Positions 34,310 to 43,688 of a stretch of DNA of 64,000 nucleotides are shown here, piece after piece. The position numbers were made by a program, and so were the translations under genes. Where the stretch lies: assembly GCF_014385435.1 (NCBI RefSeq), contig NZ_JACSUD010000007.1, positions 38,490 to 102,489 of the forward strand, in the 5' to 3' direction. Below the pieces are notes generated by a model. It had not been told where the DNA came from and ran no database searches. It saw nothing but the letters and a program-made list of their open reading frames with translations. How positions within the stretch are numbered: position 1 is the first letter of the stretch; each line of letters begins with the position of its first letter. This DNA comes from Alloprevotella sp. Lung230 (GTDB taxonomy: Bacteria; Bacteroidota; Bacteroidia; Bacteroidales; Bacteroidaceae).

Positions 34310-34498
34310 TATGCGCATAAAATAGTGAGGCAAAGGTACTACTTATTTTATATTTTGGGCGTAATTTTGTCGGGAAAATAGCGCCAAGACAGCGCTTCCC
34401 ACATACTTTTGAGGCTGAAAGCGAGGGGCAGTGGACCATTTGTCGGTTTCCGCTCCTTTTTCTCCCTTTCTTTGCCTCATCACTTTCTTTTTCCTAAC

Positions 34499-35296
34499 GT
34501 GAGCAACTCGCTTTTAGTATCCAAAGAATGGTGCGACCTCGTGTTTGAACACCGCAACAAACGATACGGCGCTTACCTGATTCGCAAGCAGGCAGGGCGT
34601 CGCTATCGTCTTGTGGCGTTGATTTTCGCTGGCATCCTGGTAGTGCTCCTCGGGGTGGCGGGTGCCGTGGGCTATTTTGTCTATCGCGCGGTGCAGGAAA
34701 CTGCGGCTGAGCTGGAACAAGTCGTGAAACTTCGACCACTCAAAGCGGAAAAAGGGTTTGAGGTGAAACGCATCTCCACGGGGCGGCGCGCTGTCGCCGT
34801 CAAGGCCACGCCCGGCGCGTCCAACGCGATGCCCGAAATCGTGGACCGCCGCACGATATCTGTGCCGATGGGCATAAACGGCGTGACGGATGCAGCCACT
34901 CTGGAAGAAGCCTCTTTGCGCGACGAAGACCTGACGCACAATGCCGACCAAAAAGACCTCCCCATAGAAGGCGCGCAACTGGTCAAGACGGAGCGTGTGG
35001 AGGAGTTGCCCATCTTCCCCGGAGGCGTGCAGGCGCTGATGCAGTATATGGACTCAACGGTGCTTTATTCGGGCGCAGCACAACGGCGCAAAGCGGAAGG
35101 CGATGTGCTGGTCGCTTTCATCGTCGAGGCCGATGGCTCTGTCAGCCACATCGAAGTCGAGAAGAAAGCCGACGATGCCTTGAATCGTGCCGTCGTCACC
35201 GCTGTCCGTCGTATGCCGAAGTGGAAGCCCGGTCGACGCAATGGGCAACCGCTGCCGGTGAAAATCAGTATTCCAATCCATTTTCAGTTACAGTGA
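34499..35296 (+). CDS. TonB-family energy transducer
   Basis: A 266-residue TonB-like protein. The cytoplasmic start SKEWCDLVFEHRNKRYGAYLIRK is typical of Bacteroidota TonB proteins. One membrane segment follows (VALIFAGILVVLLGVAGAVGY cut to about residues 38-60), then a periplasmic linker and a C-terminal TonB domain (EGDVLVAFIVEADGSVSHIEV...KWKPGRRNGQ). It couples the proton gradient to SusC-type receptors. There is no ATG in frame before the conserved start; GTG at 34499 is the best start. A plus-strand TAATTTTG box at 34362-34369 may be its promoter. Confidence 0.87.
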   Translation: MSNSLLVSKEWCDLVFEHRNKRYGAYLIRKQAGRRYRLVALIFAGILVVLLGVAGAVGYFVYRAVQETAAELEQVVKLRPLKAEKGFEVKRISTGRRAVAVKATPGASNAMPEIVDRRTISVPMGINGVTDAATLEEASLRDEDLTHNADQKDLPIEGAQLVKTERVEELPIFPGGVQALMQYMDSTVLYSGAAQRRKAEGDVLVAFIVEADGSVSHIEVEKKADDALNRAVVTAVRRMPKWKPGRRNGQPLPVKISIPIHFQLQ

Positions 35297-35985
35297 CACC
35301 GCGTGATGTGGGAAGGACTGTGCATGTCCTCGTCAATGTCCATAGGGTTGCCGAGTAGCTGTGGCACACAATGTGGATCGTGCTGATTCACCGAGCGCAT
35401 CCATCATCTACCTCAAAGGGAGTTTCATCTACCTTTGAGGTAGTTTTATTTTTCTCTGAGGTAGTTTTATTTTTCTCAAAGGGAGTTTCCCCTGTGATGA
35501 ACCATGGGACGGGACGAAGTAAGACGGCGCACTTTCGGTCTTTTCGGCCTGCTTCTCTCGCGCACGCGCGCGTACACTACTTTATAGCCTTGTTTTTTGC
35601 CTTCACTGCCTTCACCCGCTTCTTATATTCTCACGATCATCGCTCCTTTCACCCCCTGCTTTTGGCATTTTTTCCAAATCTGCCTTCACCCACAAATATC
35701 TGTCGATGAGCGACTTGCAGGGCACGGTGAAGGAGTGAAGGCAAAAAACACAGACTATTGTAGAGTATACGCGCGCGTGAGGATAAGTGGGAAGTCGGGC
35801 GTGACTGTGGTAAAACCGGCCGACCAAGGAGAAGCGCGCGGTCTTCTCTTTTGATCTTTGCCTTGTGTTTACAAAGCGTAAAAAAACTACCATTTATTTG
35901 GGCAAGAATACAGAAATCGGTATTTTTGCAACCTAAATTGTCCTTTTTGAAATCAACTATCTATCATCATTTATTCACTATCTCT
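35297..35985. repeat. Gene-free region with composite repeat, copy A
   Basis: Bases 35405-35488 are a 21-bp periodic array: AGTTT recurs at 35421, 35442, 35463 and 35484, with CATCTACCT at 35405 and 35426 and GAGGTAG at 35437 and 35458. Bases about 35555-35782 are a palindromic element with ends TCTCGCGC...GCGCGCGTGAGGA and inner arms GTTTTTTGCCTTCACTGCC / GGTGAAGGAGTGAAGGC. The same order and orientation is found in copy C at 63.1-63.5 kb, but the inner part is diverged. The SusC promoter follows at 35897-35928. Confidence 0.8.
35897..35928 (+). promoter_or_regulatory. Promoter of the SusC/SusD operon
   Basis: TTTG (35897-35900) and TATTTTTG (35921-35928) are 20 bp apart, 57 bp before the SusC start. 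Exact consensus fit. Confidence 0.8.
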
Positions 35986-38900
35986 ATGCACGTCTTTTCA
36001 ATCGCCAGTCAACGACTGAAAGCTCGGGGTCTTGCATTGGGAATACTCTTCGCGATTTATTTTGTCACGAGTCTGAGTGTATATGCCCAAAATGCGAACC
36101 ACACCTTCTCCCTCTCGTTTAAGGACAAGCCTCTTACTGCCATTCTCGATATGGTGGCACGCCAAGGAGACTACATCATGTCCTACACCGATGAAGTGAA
36201 AGCCTACTCTACGACCCTCACAGTTTCGCTCGACAGCGTGACGACGCTTCAAGCCACCCAACAACTGCTTTCGCACACCCCCTTCACCTATAGTGTGAAC
36301 GGAGCGAACATCAAAGTCTTCCGTTTGGAACAACAGCAGGAAAGCGGTCAGCACCTCGAAGGCTCCATCAAAGACCATAAAGGACTGGGTGTACCCTTTG
36401 CTATCGTGCGTTTGAAAGGTACGACCAAAGGTGTGCAGGCCGACGACAATGGTAAATTTTCTCTGCCCGTCAATAAGGCTACGGGCGAAGTGCTCATTTC
36501 CTGCTTAGGCTATGATGCTCAAAGCGTAGCCTACACTCTTGGTAAGCCCCTGAGCGTAACCCTCAAAGCCACTTCTACGGCTTTGGGTGAGGTACAGGTG
36601 ATTGCTTATGGTAAGCGCAGTCAGCGCGACTTGGTGGGTGCGGTTTCCAGTGTGAAAAGCGATCAAATCCAAAATGCCCCCACCCCCAGCATTGAAAATC
36701 TGCTGCAAAGCCGCATGGCCGGTGTGGAAATCACCAACTTGAGCGGAACCCCCGGCGGCGGTGGTTCGCAGGTCACCATCCGTGGTTTCTCCTCGCTCAA
36801 CCAGCAAGGAGTCAACGATGGTTCGCCCCTTTATGTCATTGACGGTGTACCCGTGACTTCGACGACTTCTGTGAAGACAGGCGGCATCAACACCTTGGCA
36901 GGTCTCGACCCTTCCAGCATCGAATCCGTGCAGGTGCTCAAAGATGCAGCTTCTGCCGCGCTTTATGGTTCGCGTGCCGGTAACGGTGTAATCCTGATTA
37001 CCACGAAAAAAGGTAAGTCGGGTAAAGCAGAATTTAATGTCAATGTATCGCAAACCTATTCGTGGCTGCCTGCCACCCCCGTACAAATCATGGGTAAAGG
37101 CGAGCGCGATTTTGCCACCCTTTTGGCACTCAAACAACGTTTAGGACACTATGACTGGGCTACCGACAACGTGGTAATGCCCGGCAGCCACAACGACACT
37201 TGGGGTTGGGACTCCAACAATGACGGAGCTTACGACTACTTTTGGCGTAACGGTGCTGTGCTCAACGGTGAAAATAGTCTGCCCGGAATTGTGCAAGACT
37301 CGCTCAATACGTTCTACAACAATCGTACCAACTGGTGGAAATATGCCTTCCGCGTGGGACGTATCACCAAGGCCGACGCGACCATCTCCGGAGGAAAAGA
37401 CAACGTGCGCTATATGGTGAACGCCGGTCTTTATGATGAAAAGGGCATCATGATCAGCTCTAACTTCCAGCGCTTCAGTTTGCTCTCCAACCTGGACATC
37501 AACCTCACTCCACGTCTCAGTTTCTATCTGCGCACCAATCTTGCCTACACGGACAAAAACTCGGGTGGTTCGATGGGTAAAATCCAAGGATTGACGTTCG
37601 ACCCCAAAGAAACGCCTTCTCTCCTTCCCGGTAAGGGGTCGGTGGCTGAACGTGAGGCTTTGCGCCGTCTGCAAGACGTGAAACGCTCCAATACCAACTA
37701 CAATCTTCGTCTCAATGGAGGTATAAACTATCAAATTCTCAAAGGGCTGAAGTTTTCTTCTTCTGTGGCACTTGACCACTACTTCACCCGCTCCTATACC
37801 TTCACTCCCGACTACTTGGGCTACAACAAACTCTCGAGAGCCGAGGGGGCAGACTATGCCATGACCATGATTCAGAATGAAAACCTCCTCACCTATAACT
37901 TCAACCTTAAGGAGGCACACAGTTTTGAATTGATGGCCGGTATGACCTACAATCGTGATTTGGCCTTGTCACTCAGCGGTTCTGCCATGGGCGGCCCGAC
38001 CAATCAAATCACTTACATTGGTGAAGGTTGGCCGAAACTCCGCACCAACGAATACGGCACTCCCGAAGCGCTCCAAAGCGTTCTGAGCAATAAGGAAGAG
38101 CAAGCCATGCAGAGCTTCTTGGGACGTTTCACCTACAACTATCGTCAGCGCTACCTCACCGAGTTTTCTATTCGTACGGATGGTTCTTCGGTCTTCGGCA
38201 GAGATGTGCGTTGGGGCACCTTCCCCGCCGCAGGATTAGGCTGGGTGTTCAGCGAAGAACAATTCTTGAAAGATTTCTGGTGGATGAACTTTGGTAAGCT
38301 CCGTGCCTCTTGGGGACGCTCCGGTCAAAAGTTCCAAGAGCCTTATTTGGCCTTGGGTGTGATGGCTGAAGCCAACACCTTCTTCGGCAATTTGGGACTC
38401 ATTCCCACTTTCATGGCCAACAATAAGCTCACTTGGGAAAAGAGTGACCAATATGACCTCGGTCTTGACTTCTATCTGCTCGACTCCCGCCTGCGCTTCA
38501 AGTTCGACTACTATTATAAGTACTCTGATGCGCTGCTCATGCAGACGCCGCTACCCGGCAACTTCTTCCTGACCGACAAGATGTGGAACAATGCTTCTGC
38601 CATCTCCAACGAAGGTATAGAGTTTGAAGTCGAAGGCGATGTCTACCGCAACAAGAACTTCAAGTGGACCGTCGGTGCCAATTTCTCCAGCAACCGCAAT
38701 ATGTTCCGCAAGTCTTACGGCAATGTCGACCTCACCGACAAAGTATTGGGACGTCCCGTTTATGGTATCTATACTTACCACGACGAAGGCATCGTGCAAG
38801 ACGAAAAGGACATTCCTTACTACTACAACCAACAGGGCAAGCGTATGCCGCTCTATTTCGGTACAGAAAACAATCCGCTGCGCGTGGGCGGTCGTAAAAT

Positions 38901-39471
38901 TACCGACCAAAACTCGGATGGTAAGATTGACTCACAAGACCTCTACTATGCCGGCAGCACCCTCCCCAAGCTCTATGGAGGTATCACCAATCACGTAGAG
39001 TGGAACGGCTTTACGCTCGATGTGCTCATGAGCTATGTCATCGGACGCAAAATGATGAACATGGTGCGTAACTCAGCGTTCTTGTTCACCAAGAAGTTTG
39101 GTGTTGTGATGAACGACTATCGCAAAGCTACTTTCTGGCAGAAGCCCGGTGACAAAGCCGACTATCCTTCGCTCGAGTTTGCCGATCAGGGATACATCGG
39201 ACAGTTTGATGGCAACATTGACTCTAACATCGAAAATGTAAGTTATCTGCGCCTCAAACAGCTCACGTTGGGTTATAACCTTCCGACGAAGTGGACAAAA
39301 GCCCTGCACTTGAAAGGCTGCAATCTTTACCTCTCGGGTGAAAACCTCTTCCTCATCACCAATTACTCCGGCGTAGACCCTGAAGTCGTAGATCCCTATA
39401 CGGGTAAGGACTTGGGCGACCAGTATCCCCTCAATCGTAAGGTTACGCTCGGTATCAATCTCAAATTCTAA
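35986..39471 (+). CDS. SusC/RagA-family TonB-dependent transporter with STN domain
   Basis: A 1161-residue outer-membrane receptor. In order: signal peptide (to about 34, SVYAQ), an STN/secretin-like domain (about 41-112, FSLSFKDKPLTAILDMVARQ), a CarboxypepD_reg-like domain (about 124-195), a Ton-box-like stretch and plug (about 200-325, GTPGGGGSQVTIRGFSSLN and DASSAALYGSRAGNGVILI-type end), and the barrel, ending in LGINLKF. An STN domain often signals to a FecR-type anti-sigma factor, but no fecI/fecR pair is in the window. It pairs with the SusD gene 7 bp downstream to import large nutrients. Start at 35986 follows from the promoter and signal peptide. Confidence 0.95.
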   Translation: MHVFSIASQRLKARGLALGILFAIYFVTSLSVYAQNANHTFSLSFKDKPLTAILDMVARQGDYIMSYTDEVKAYSTTLTVSLDSVTTLQATQQLLSHTPFTYSVNGANIKVFRLEQQQESGQHLEGSIKDHKGLGVPFAIVRLKGTTKGVQADDNGKFSLPVNKATGEVLISCLGYDAQSVAYTLGKPLSVTLKATSTALGEVQVIAYGKRSQRDLVGAVSSVKSDQIQNAPTPSIENLLQSRMAGVEITNLSGTPGGGGSQVTIRGFSSLNQQGVNDGSPLYVIDGVPVTSTTSVKTGGINTLAGLDPSSIESVQVLKDAASAALYGSRAGNGVILITTKKGKSGKAEFNVNVSQTYSWLPATPVQIMGKGERDFATLLALKQRLGHYDWATDNVVMPGSHNDTWGWDSNNDGAYDYFWRNGAVLNGENSLPGIVQDSLNTFYNNRTNWWKYAFRVGRITKADATISGGKDNVRYMVNAGLYDEKGIMISSNFQRFSLLSNLDINLTPRLSFYLRTNLAYTDKNSGGSMGKIQGLTFDPKETPSLLPGKGSVAEREALRRLQDVKRSNTNYNLRLNGGINYQILKGLKFSSSVALDHYFTRSYTFTPDYLGYNKLSRAEGADYAMTMIQNENLLTYNFNLKEAHSFELMAGMTYNRDLALSLSGSAMGGPTNQITYIGEGWPKLRTNEYGTPEALQSVLSNKEEQAMQSFLGRFTYNYRQRYLTEFSIRTDGSSVFGRDVRWGTFPAAGLGWVFSEEQFLKDFWWMNFGKLRASWGRSGQKFQEPYLALGVMAEANTFFGNLGLIPTFMANNKLTWEKSDQYDLGLDFYLLDSRLRFKFDYYYKYSDALLMQTPLPGNFFLTDKMWNNASAISNEGIEFEVEGDVYRNKNFKWTVGANFSSNRNMFRKSYGNVDLTDKVLGRPVYGIYTYHDEGIVQDEKDIPYYYNQQGKRMPLYFGTENNPLRVGGRKITDQNSDGKIDSQDLYYAGSTLPKLYGGITNHVEWNGFTLDVLMSYVIGRKMMNMVRNSAFLFTKKFGVVMNDYRKATFWQKPGDKADYPSLEFADQGYIGQFDGNIDSNIENVSYLRLKQLTLGYNLPTKWTKALHLKGCNLYLSGENLFLITNYSGVDPEVVDPYTGKDLGDQYPLNRKVTLGINLKF

Positions 39472-39478
39472 ACTTCCA

Positions 39479-41020
39479 ATGAAACAGCATATCGTCCTCC
39501 TCGCCGCCGGTCTCTTGCTGGCGTCCTGCAACCTCGATTTGCAGCCAGAGAATGGTTTGACCTACACCAATTCGTTCAAGACCGAGAAAGAACTGAACGC
39601 TACGACCTCTTCCATTCATTATTTCCTCAACAGCGCCCTATCTGAAGACTACGTGTTTCAAACGGCCGGAGTTGTGGCAGATGAACTGCAAGAAGGCAAT
39701 CAAGTGCGCGAATGGAACCCCAAATCCATCATCGATGCGCAAGATTGGAAGAAGCTCTATGATGTCATTTTTGAAGCCAATCTGCTCATCGACAACATCG
39801 ATCGCACAGAAGGTCTCACCGAATCACGCCGTAACTACCATTTAGGGCAGGCTTACTTTGCCTTGGGCATGTCTTACCTCACCTTGGTACAGCGCTTTGG
39901 GGATGTGCCGGTGATGGAAAATTCGAAAGTCATCAAGGCCTACGACACGACCCCTCAACTTCAGGTGCTTGATAAAGCTGCTGAATATGCTCAGCGTGCA
40001 CTCGATTTGCTTCCCACACACGACAAGCTTCGTGATATCAATGGTTCTCCCATTAGCTCACGCCAGTTTGCTTCAAAGGGAAATTGCACTGCTTTGCTCG
40101 CGCACATCTATGCTTGGAAAGGGAGCATCATCGACCTGTACAAGTTGAAAGGCGATGCTCAAGAAGCCTATCGTAAGACGGTGGAATACGCCACACAAGT
40201 CATCGATCAGAAAGTCGGTTCTTATCAACTTTGCGACAGTCCCGAGACATTGTGCCAACTGCTCTCTGAACCCACCAAAACCAACCCCGAAGTCGTATTT
40301 ACACTGAGCTACGATGTTACCCGCTCCATCTATACCACTACGCCCAACCTCGTGGCTTCGGCCTACACCAGTTGGCCGGTCAACGAAACAAAGACGCTCG
40401 GTAAGATAACTTCTGAAACCACTGCGCGCCTCTATGCCGAGACCATCAATGCGATGTACGAAAACAATGATTTGCGTCGTACGGCCTACTTCTACGAAAT
40501 CGACACCCCTCACGAAGTAGACGGCAACAACTATGCTTTGTTCTACAAGTTCCGCAATGGCGTGTATGATGCCAACCAATATGCCGAAGGCGGAAAAGAT
40601 TTCCGTAGTCTGAACGCCGATTTGGTGCAATGGCGTTTGGCCGACCTCTATCTGCTGCGTGCCGAATGTAATGCTAAGCTCGGCCAAGATGCCTCTGCCA
40701 TCGCCGACCTCAATGTCATCCGTTCGCGTGCACAAGCCACGGCCTACCCCGCAGCCACCGACACTGAAGGGCTGCAAAAAGCCATCTACCTTGAGCGCAC
40801 CAAAGAGTTCTTGGGCGAAAACGACAGCCATTATTTCGATATCATTCGTAATGGTTACTACGCTACCGAACTGAAAGGCAAATTCCGTGTGCTCAGCGCG
40901 CAAAATGTGAATGGAGGAGCGCTGGTACTCCCCGTTCCGGCCGGAGCGCGAGAAGACAAAGATGGACATCTGGTCAACCCTCTGATCCATCAGAAACCCT
41001 ATTGGGTGCAATATCAATAA
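39479..41020 (+). CDS. SusD/RagB-family nutrient-binding lipoprotein
   Basis: A 513-residue surface lipoprotein (lipobox LLLASC, Cys17) that forms the lid of the SusC transporter. Seen: the SusD-like start NLDLQPENGLTY, the helical TPR-type repeats, and the C-terminal LRAECNAKLGQDASAIADLNVIRSRA with EFLGENDSHYFDIIR, both family hallmarks (positions about 393-470). It begins 7 bp after the SusC stop. Ligand cannot be told from sequence; the protease and thioredoxin genes downstream hint at peptides as in RagAB. Confidence 0.95.
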   Translation: MKQHIVLLAAGLLLASCNLDLQPENGLTYTNSFKTEKELNATTSSIHYFLNSALSEDYVFQTAGVVADELQEGNQVREWNPKSIIDAQDWKKLYDVIFEANLLIDNIDRTEGLTESRRNYHLGQAYFALGMSYLTLVQRFGDVPVMENSKVIKAYDTTPQLQVLDKAAEYAQRALDLLPTHDKLRDINGSPISSRQFASKGNCTALLAHIYAWKGSIIDLYKLKGDAQEAYRKTVEYATQVIDQKVGSYQLCDSPETLCQLLSEPTKTNPEVVFTLSYDVTRSIYTTTPNLVASAYTSWPVNETKTLGKITSETTARLYAETINAMYENNDLRRTAYFYEIDTPHEVDGNNYALFYKFRNGVYDANQYAEGGKDFRSLNADLVQWRLADLYLLRAECNAKLGQDASAIADLNVIRSRAQATAYPAATDTEGLQKAIYLERTKEFLGENDSHYFDIIRNGYYATELKGKFRVLSAQNVNGGALVLPVPAGAREDKDGHLVNPLIHQKPYWVQYQ

Positions 41021-41060
41021 GCGCCTCTTCCTTATCACTTCACCCCAAGTTTCCAATCTT

Positions 41061-41690
41061 ATGAAAAGAATCATCTATCTTGCCTTTGCGCTACTACTCA
41101 TGTTTGGGGCGCAGAGTTGCACCGAATACAACCTCATCGATACAGGAGAGGCCAACGGCAACCACAACACCACTATGTGGGAATACTTCAAAGGCGACCC
41201 TTACAACTGGGATTCTCTCCGTGTGATGGCGGTACATGCTGATCTCGTACCCCTCTTTCAAGGTACGAGCAGTTACGGAAAGGACATTACTTTCTTCGGC
41301 ATCACGAACCACAGCATCCGCCGCTATCTCCTGAAAAATGATTTGAAGCAAGTCACCGACATTCCCAAAGCTCAGTGTCGAGACTTTATTCTCGACTGCG
41401 TGTTGAAAAAGCGTCTTCTGCTGGACGAATTTACCGCAGGACATGCCAGTACCAACGCCTCTGAAGTCATCGGTACCGGTGGAGAAACATTCGACATGGC
41501 TTCCGGAAAAAAGTTGTGGATTTACACTTTCCGTTCTTCCTACAACGGAGTGCCGGAGATGGGACCCAAACAAATCCACCTCCTCTCGCCGACCACAACC
41601 AAAAGCACTGTCGTAGCTTCATCTAACATCCAAACTTTGACGGGCGTAGTACACTCGCTCGACTACAACTTTACCCTTAGCGATTTTTAG
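41061..41690 (+). CDS. Fasciclin-like (FAS1) lipoprotein
   Basis: A 209-residue lipoprotein (lipobox FGAQSC, Cys20). The body resembles a single FAS1/fasciclin domain: MAVHADLVPLFQGTSSYGKDITFFGITNHSI, a middle LKKRLLLDEF, and the closing strand LTGVVHSLDYNFTL (each shown only in part). FAS1 lipoproteins are common accessory subunits of SusCD loci and are thought to bind ligand or stabilise the surface complex. It lies 40 bp after susD and two bases before the next gene. Confidence 0.72.
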   Translation: MKRIIYLAFALLLMFGAQSCTEYNLIDTGEANGNHNTTMWEYFKGDPYNWDSLRVMAVHADLVPLFQGTSSYGKDITFFGITNHSIRRYLLKNDLKQVTDIPKAQCRDFILDCVLKKRLLLDEFTAGHASTNASEVIGTGGETFDMASGKKLWIYTFRSSYNGVPEMGPKQIHLLSPTTTKSTVVASSNIQTLTGVVHSLDYNFTLSDF

Positions 41691-41691
41691 T

Positions 41692-42156
41692 ATGAAATCA
41701 TCTCTTTTCAGCAGCCTTTTCGCGCTGCTACTCATCGCTTCTGTCTTTGCCGCATGCGACCGCATGAAGGTGGGCTACCTCAATGCCGACCACGCCTCTT
41801 ATGTTCCCGATACTGTTTTAGTCTACCGTACGCCGGCTCCCGACAGCGAGCGTGCTAAGACCGGTGCACCCTGGACATCGACCCGTATTCAAGGTGTGGC
41901 AGGTACCAACCCCATCAACTACAAGTATGTGCGCGTTGTAGCCAAAGAAGGTGGCGATGCAGCAGCTTTTGACGCAGCTGTCAAAGCGGGCGAAGTGCTT
42001 ATCCAAGGCGGTATCGTGCAGGTTTTCCCCGCAGCCCTTCAGCGTATTCCCAATGGTGTTTACACGCTCACGTTGCTCGTTTACAATGAAGACCACAGCC
42101 GTGAACTTACCGATGTGCTCACCTTCGTGGTGAACGATGACGAACCGACCCCCTAA
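41692..42156 (+). CDS. SusCD-locus accessory lipoprotein
   Basis: A 154-residue lipoprotein (lipobox VFAAC, Cys22). The sequence is beta-rich, with YVPDTVLVYRTP, GVAGTNPINYKYVRV and a C-terminal VLTFVVNDDEPTP. This fits an immunoglobulin-like surface domain as found in DUF1735/DUF4843-type proteins, but I cannot name the family with confidence. It starts one base after the preceding stop and is followed by a hairpin, so it closes the first part of the operon. Confidence 0.7.
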   Translation: MKSSLFSSLFALLLIASVFAACDRMKVGYLNADHASYVPDTVLVYRTPAPDSERAKTGAPWTSTRIQGVAGTNPINYKYVRVVAKEGGDAAAFDAAVKAGEVLIQGGIVQVFPAALQRIPNGVYTLTLLVYNEDHSRELTDVLTFVVNDDEPTP

Positions 42157-42169
42157 GCATTTTCACCAT

Positions 42170-42218
42170 CGACGGCAAGAGGTTTTGCAAGTTTGAAAAT
42201 CCCTTGCCGTCGTTGTTT
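42170..42218 (+). terminator. Hairpin terminator or attenuator
   Basis: CGACGGCAAGAGG (42170-42182) pairs with CCCTTGCCGTCG (42201-42212), followed by TTGTTTTTCC. It separates the SusCD accessory genes from the thioredoxin gene. Confidence 0.75.
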
Positions 42219-42363
42219 TTCCTCATTTGAACCCACCCTCTGCTCCACCAGAGAGTTCCCCACAATCGTAGACTCCTTCGGCAGCGCAGATCGGTTTGAT
42301 ACCGACCTCTCCCAACGACAATTATCGACTCTCCTCTTTCACATCATCTAACGCACAATCATT

Positions 42364-43677
42364 ATGTACAGACTATCTTCTCTTCTCCTGTTCTTTGCCT
42401 TTCTGTTCGCATTCAACGGACAAGCGCAAAATGCAGAAAAAGGCATCACCTTCTTCAAAGGTTCATTCAAGGACGCCCTTGTCGAAGCCCAAAAACAAAA
42501 CAAGCCCCTTTTCGTCGACTTCTACGCCGTGTGGTGCGGCCCTTGCAAGCGCATGGCCAAAGAAGTGTTCACCCAAGACTCCGTGGGGGCTTATTTCAAT
42601 GCCAACTTCATCTCCCTCCAGCTTGATGCCGAAAAAGGCGATAACGTTGCCTTGGCCAAGCAATACAATGTAGAAGCCTTCCCCACACTCGCTTTTATCG
42701 CAGCCGATGGTAAGGCAATTTCTGTCAACACCGGCGCTATGAATGCTGCGCAACTGATGGAAGCCGGACGCATTGCCGCTGGCGAATCTTTACGCTTTGA
42801 GGACCTTTATGAGCAATACAAGAAGCAGACCAACGACTTGTCTATCCAGCAAGCCCTCCTGATGAAAGCCCCTGCCTTTCTCGGAGCACAAGAAGGTATG
42901 GATGCCGAAAAGTGGGCTGTCCGCCTGCGCAAACTCTACGCCGCCTACATCAAGGCCAAGAAAGGTCCTGCCCTAATCAACAAACAGGACTATCTCATCA
43001 TCAATTCGGTGGGTGGCAATGACAAGAACGAAATTCGGGAGATGATCGACTTCATCAACGACAATCTTCCCGCTTGGCAGGTTGCCATCGGTAATGCAGC
43101 TGCTTACTATGTAGTGGAAAACAATGATGCGCAAATTGAAGCGCTGGCCAAAGCCGGTGATGCCCACTACAAGGAACTTGTGGAAAAAGTAGGTACTACC
43201 TATCAAAAGTCCTATGCCGTGGTCAGCACGGAAAGTATCTCTCCTGCCGAACGCACAGCCATCTATGCCGATGCGCTCTATCAGCTCTACAAAAACAAAG
43301 ACACCAAGACCTACATCCAAGCGATGTCTTCGCTCTTGCAGCGTTTGGGTAAGGAAGCCACTCCTGCCGACTATGGTAAGGCCGCACAAGATCTCTACTA
43401 TGCCGCAGGCGATCAACTCACTGCCGACCAACACCGCCAAGCCATTGCTTGGGTGGAACACGCCCTTGCCGGTGAACAAGTAGTGATGAACCGCGTGAAC
43501 TACCTCGTCATGTTGGGCGACTCCTACCGGCAACTCAAAGATTTCGGTAAAGCCCGCGAGCAATACAACCTTGCCAACATCGAGAGTCTGCGCATGGCCG
43601 AAATGGAAATGGTGCAAGCGATGGTACAGCAAACCATTGCCCGCAAACTGGCCGAACTCGAATTGCTTGAGAAATAA
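42364..43677 (+). CDS. Exported thioredoxin-domain protein
   Basis: A 437-residue protein with signal peptide (to about 22, NGQAQ). A thioredoxin domain follows (about 28-140) with the active site WCGPCK (Cys58, Cys61) and the cis-Pro in EAFPTLAFI. The C-terminal 290 residues are helical and repeat-like (VLMLGDSYRQLKDFGKAREQY near the end resembles a TPR). It probably acts as a periplasmic thiol-disulfide enzyme. It lies 12 bp upstream of the M16 protease gene and is probably co-transcribed with it. Confidence 0.9.
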   Translation: MYRLSSLLLFFAFLFAFNGQAQNAEKGITFFKGSFKDALVEAQKQNKPLFVDFYAVWCGPCKRMAKEVFTQDSVGAYFNANFISLQLDAEKGDNVALAKQYNVEAFPTLAFIAADGKAISVNTGAMNAAQLMEAGRIAAGESLRFEDLYEQYKKQTNDLSIQQALLMKAPAFLGAQEGMDAEKWAVRLRKLYAAYIKAKKGPALINKQDYLIINSVGGNDKNEIREMIDFINDNLPAWQVAIGNAAAYYVVENNDAQIEALAKAGDAHYKELVEKVGTTYQKSYAVVSTESISPAERTAIYADALYQLYKNKDTKTYIQAMSSLLQRLGKEATPADYGKAAQDLYYAAGDQLTADQHRQAIAWVEHALAGEQVVMNRVNYLVMLGDSYRQLKDFGKAREQYNLANIESLRMAEMEMVQAMVQQTIARKLAELELLEK

Positions 43678-43688
43678 TTCTTCCCCTC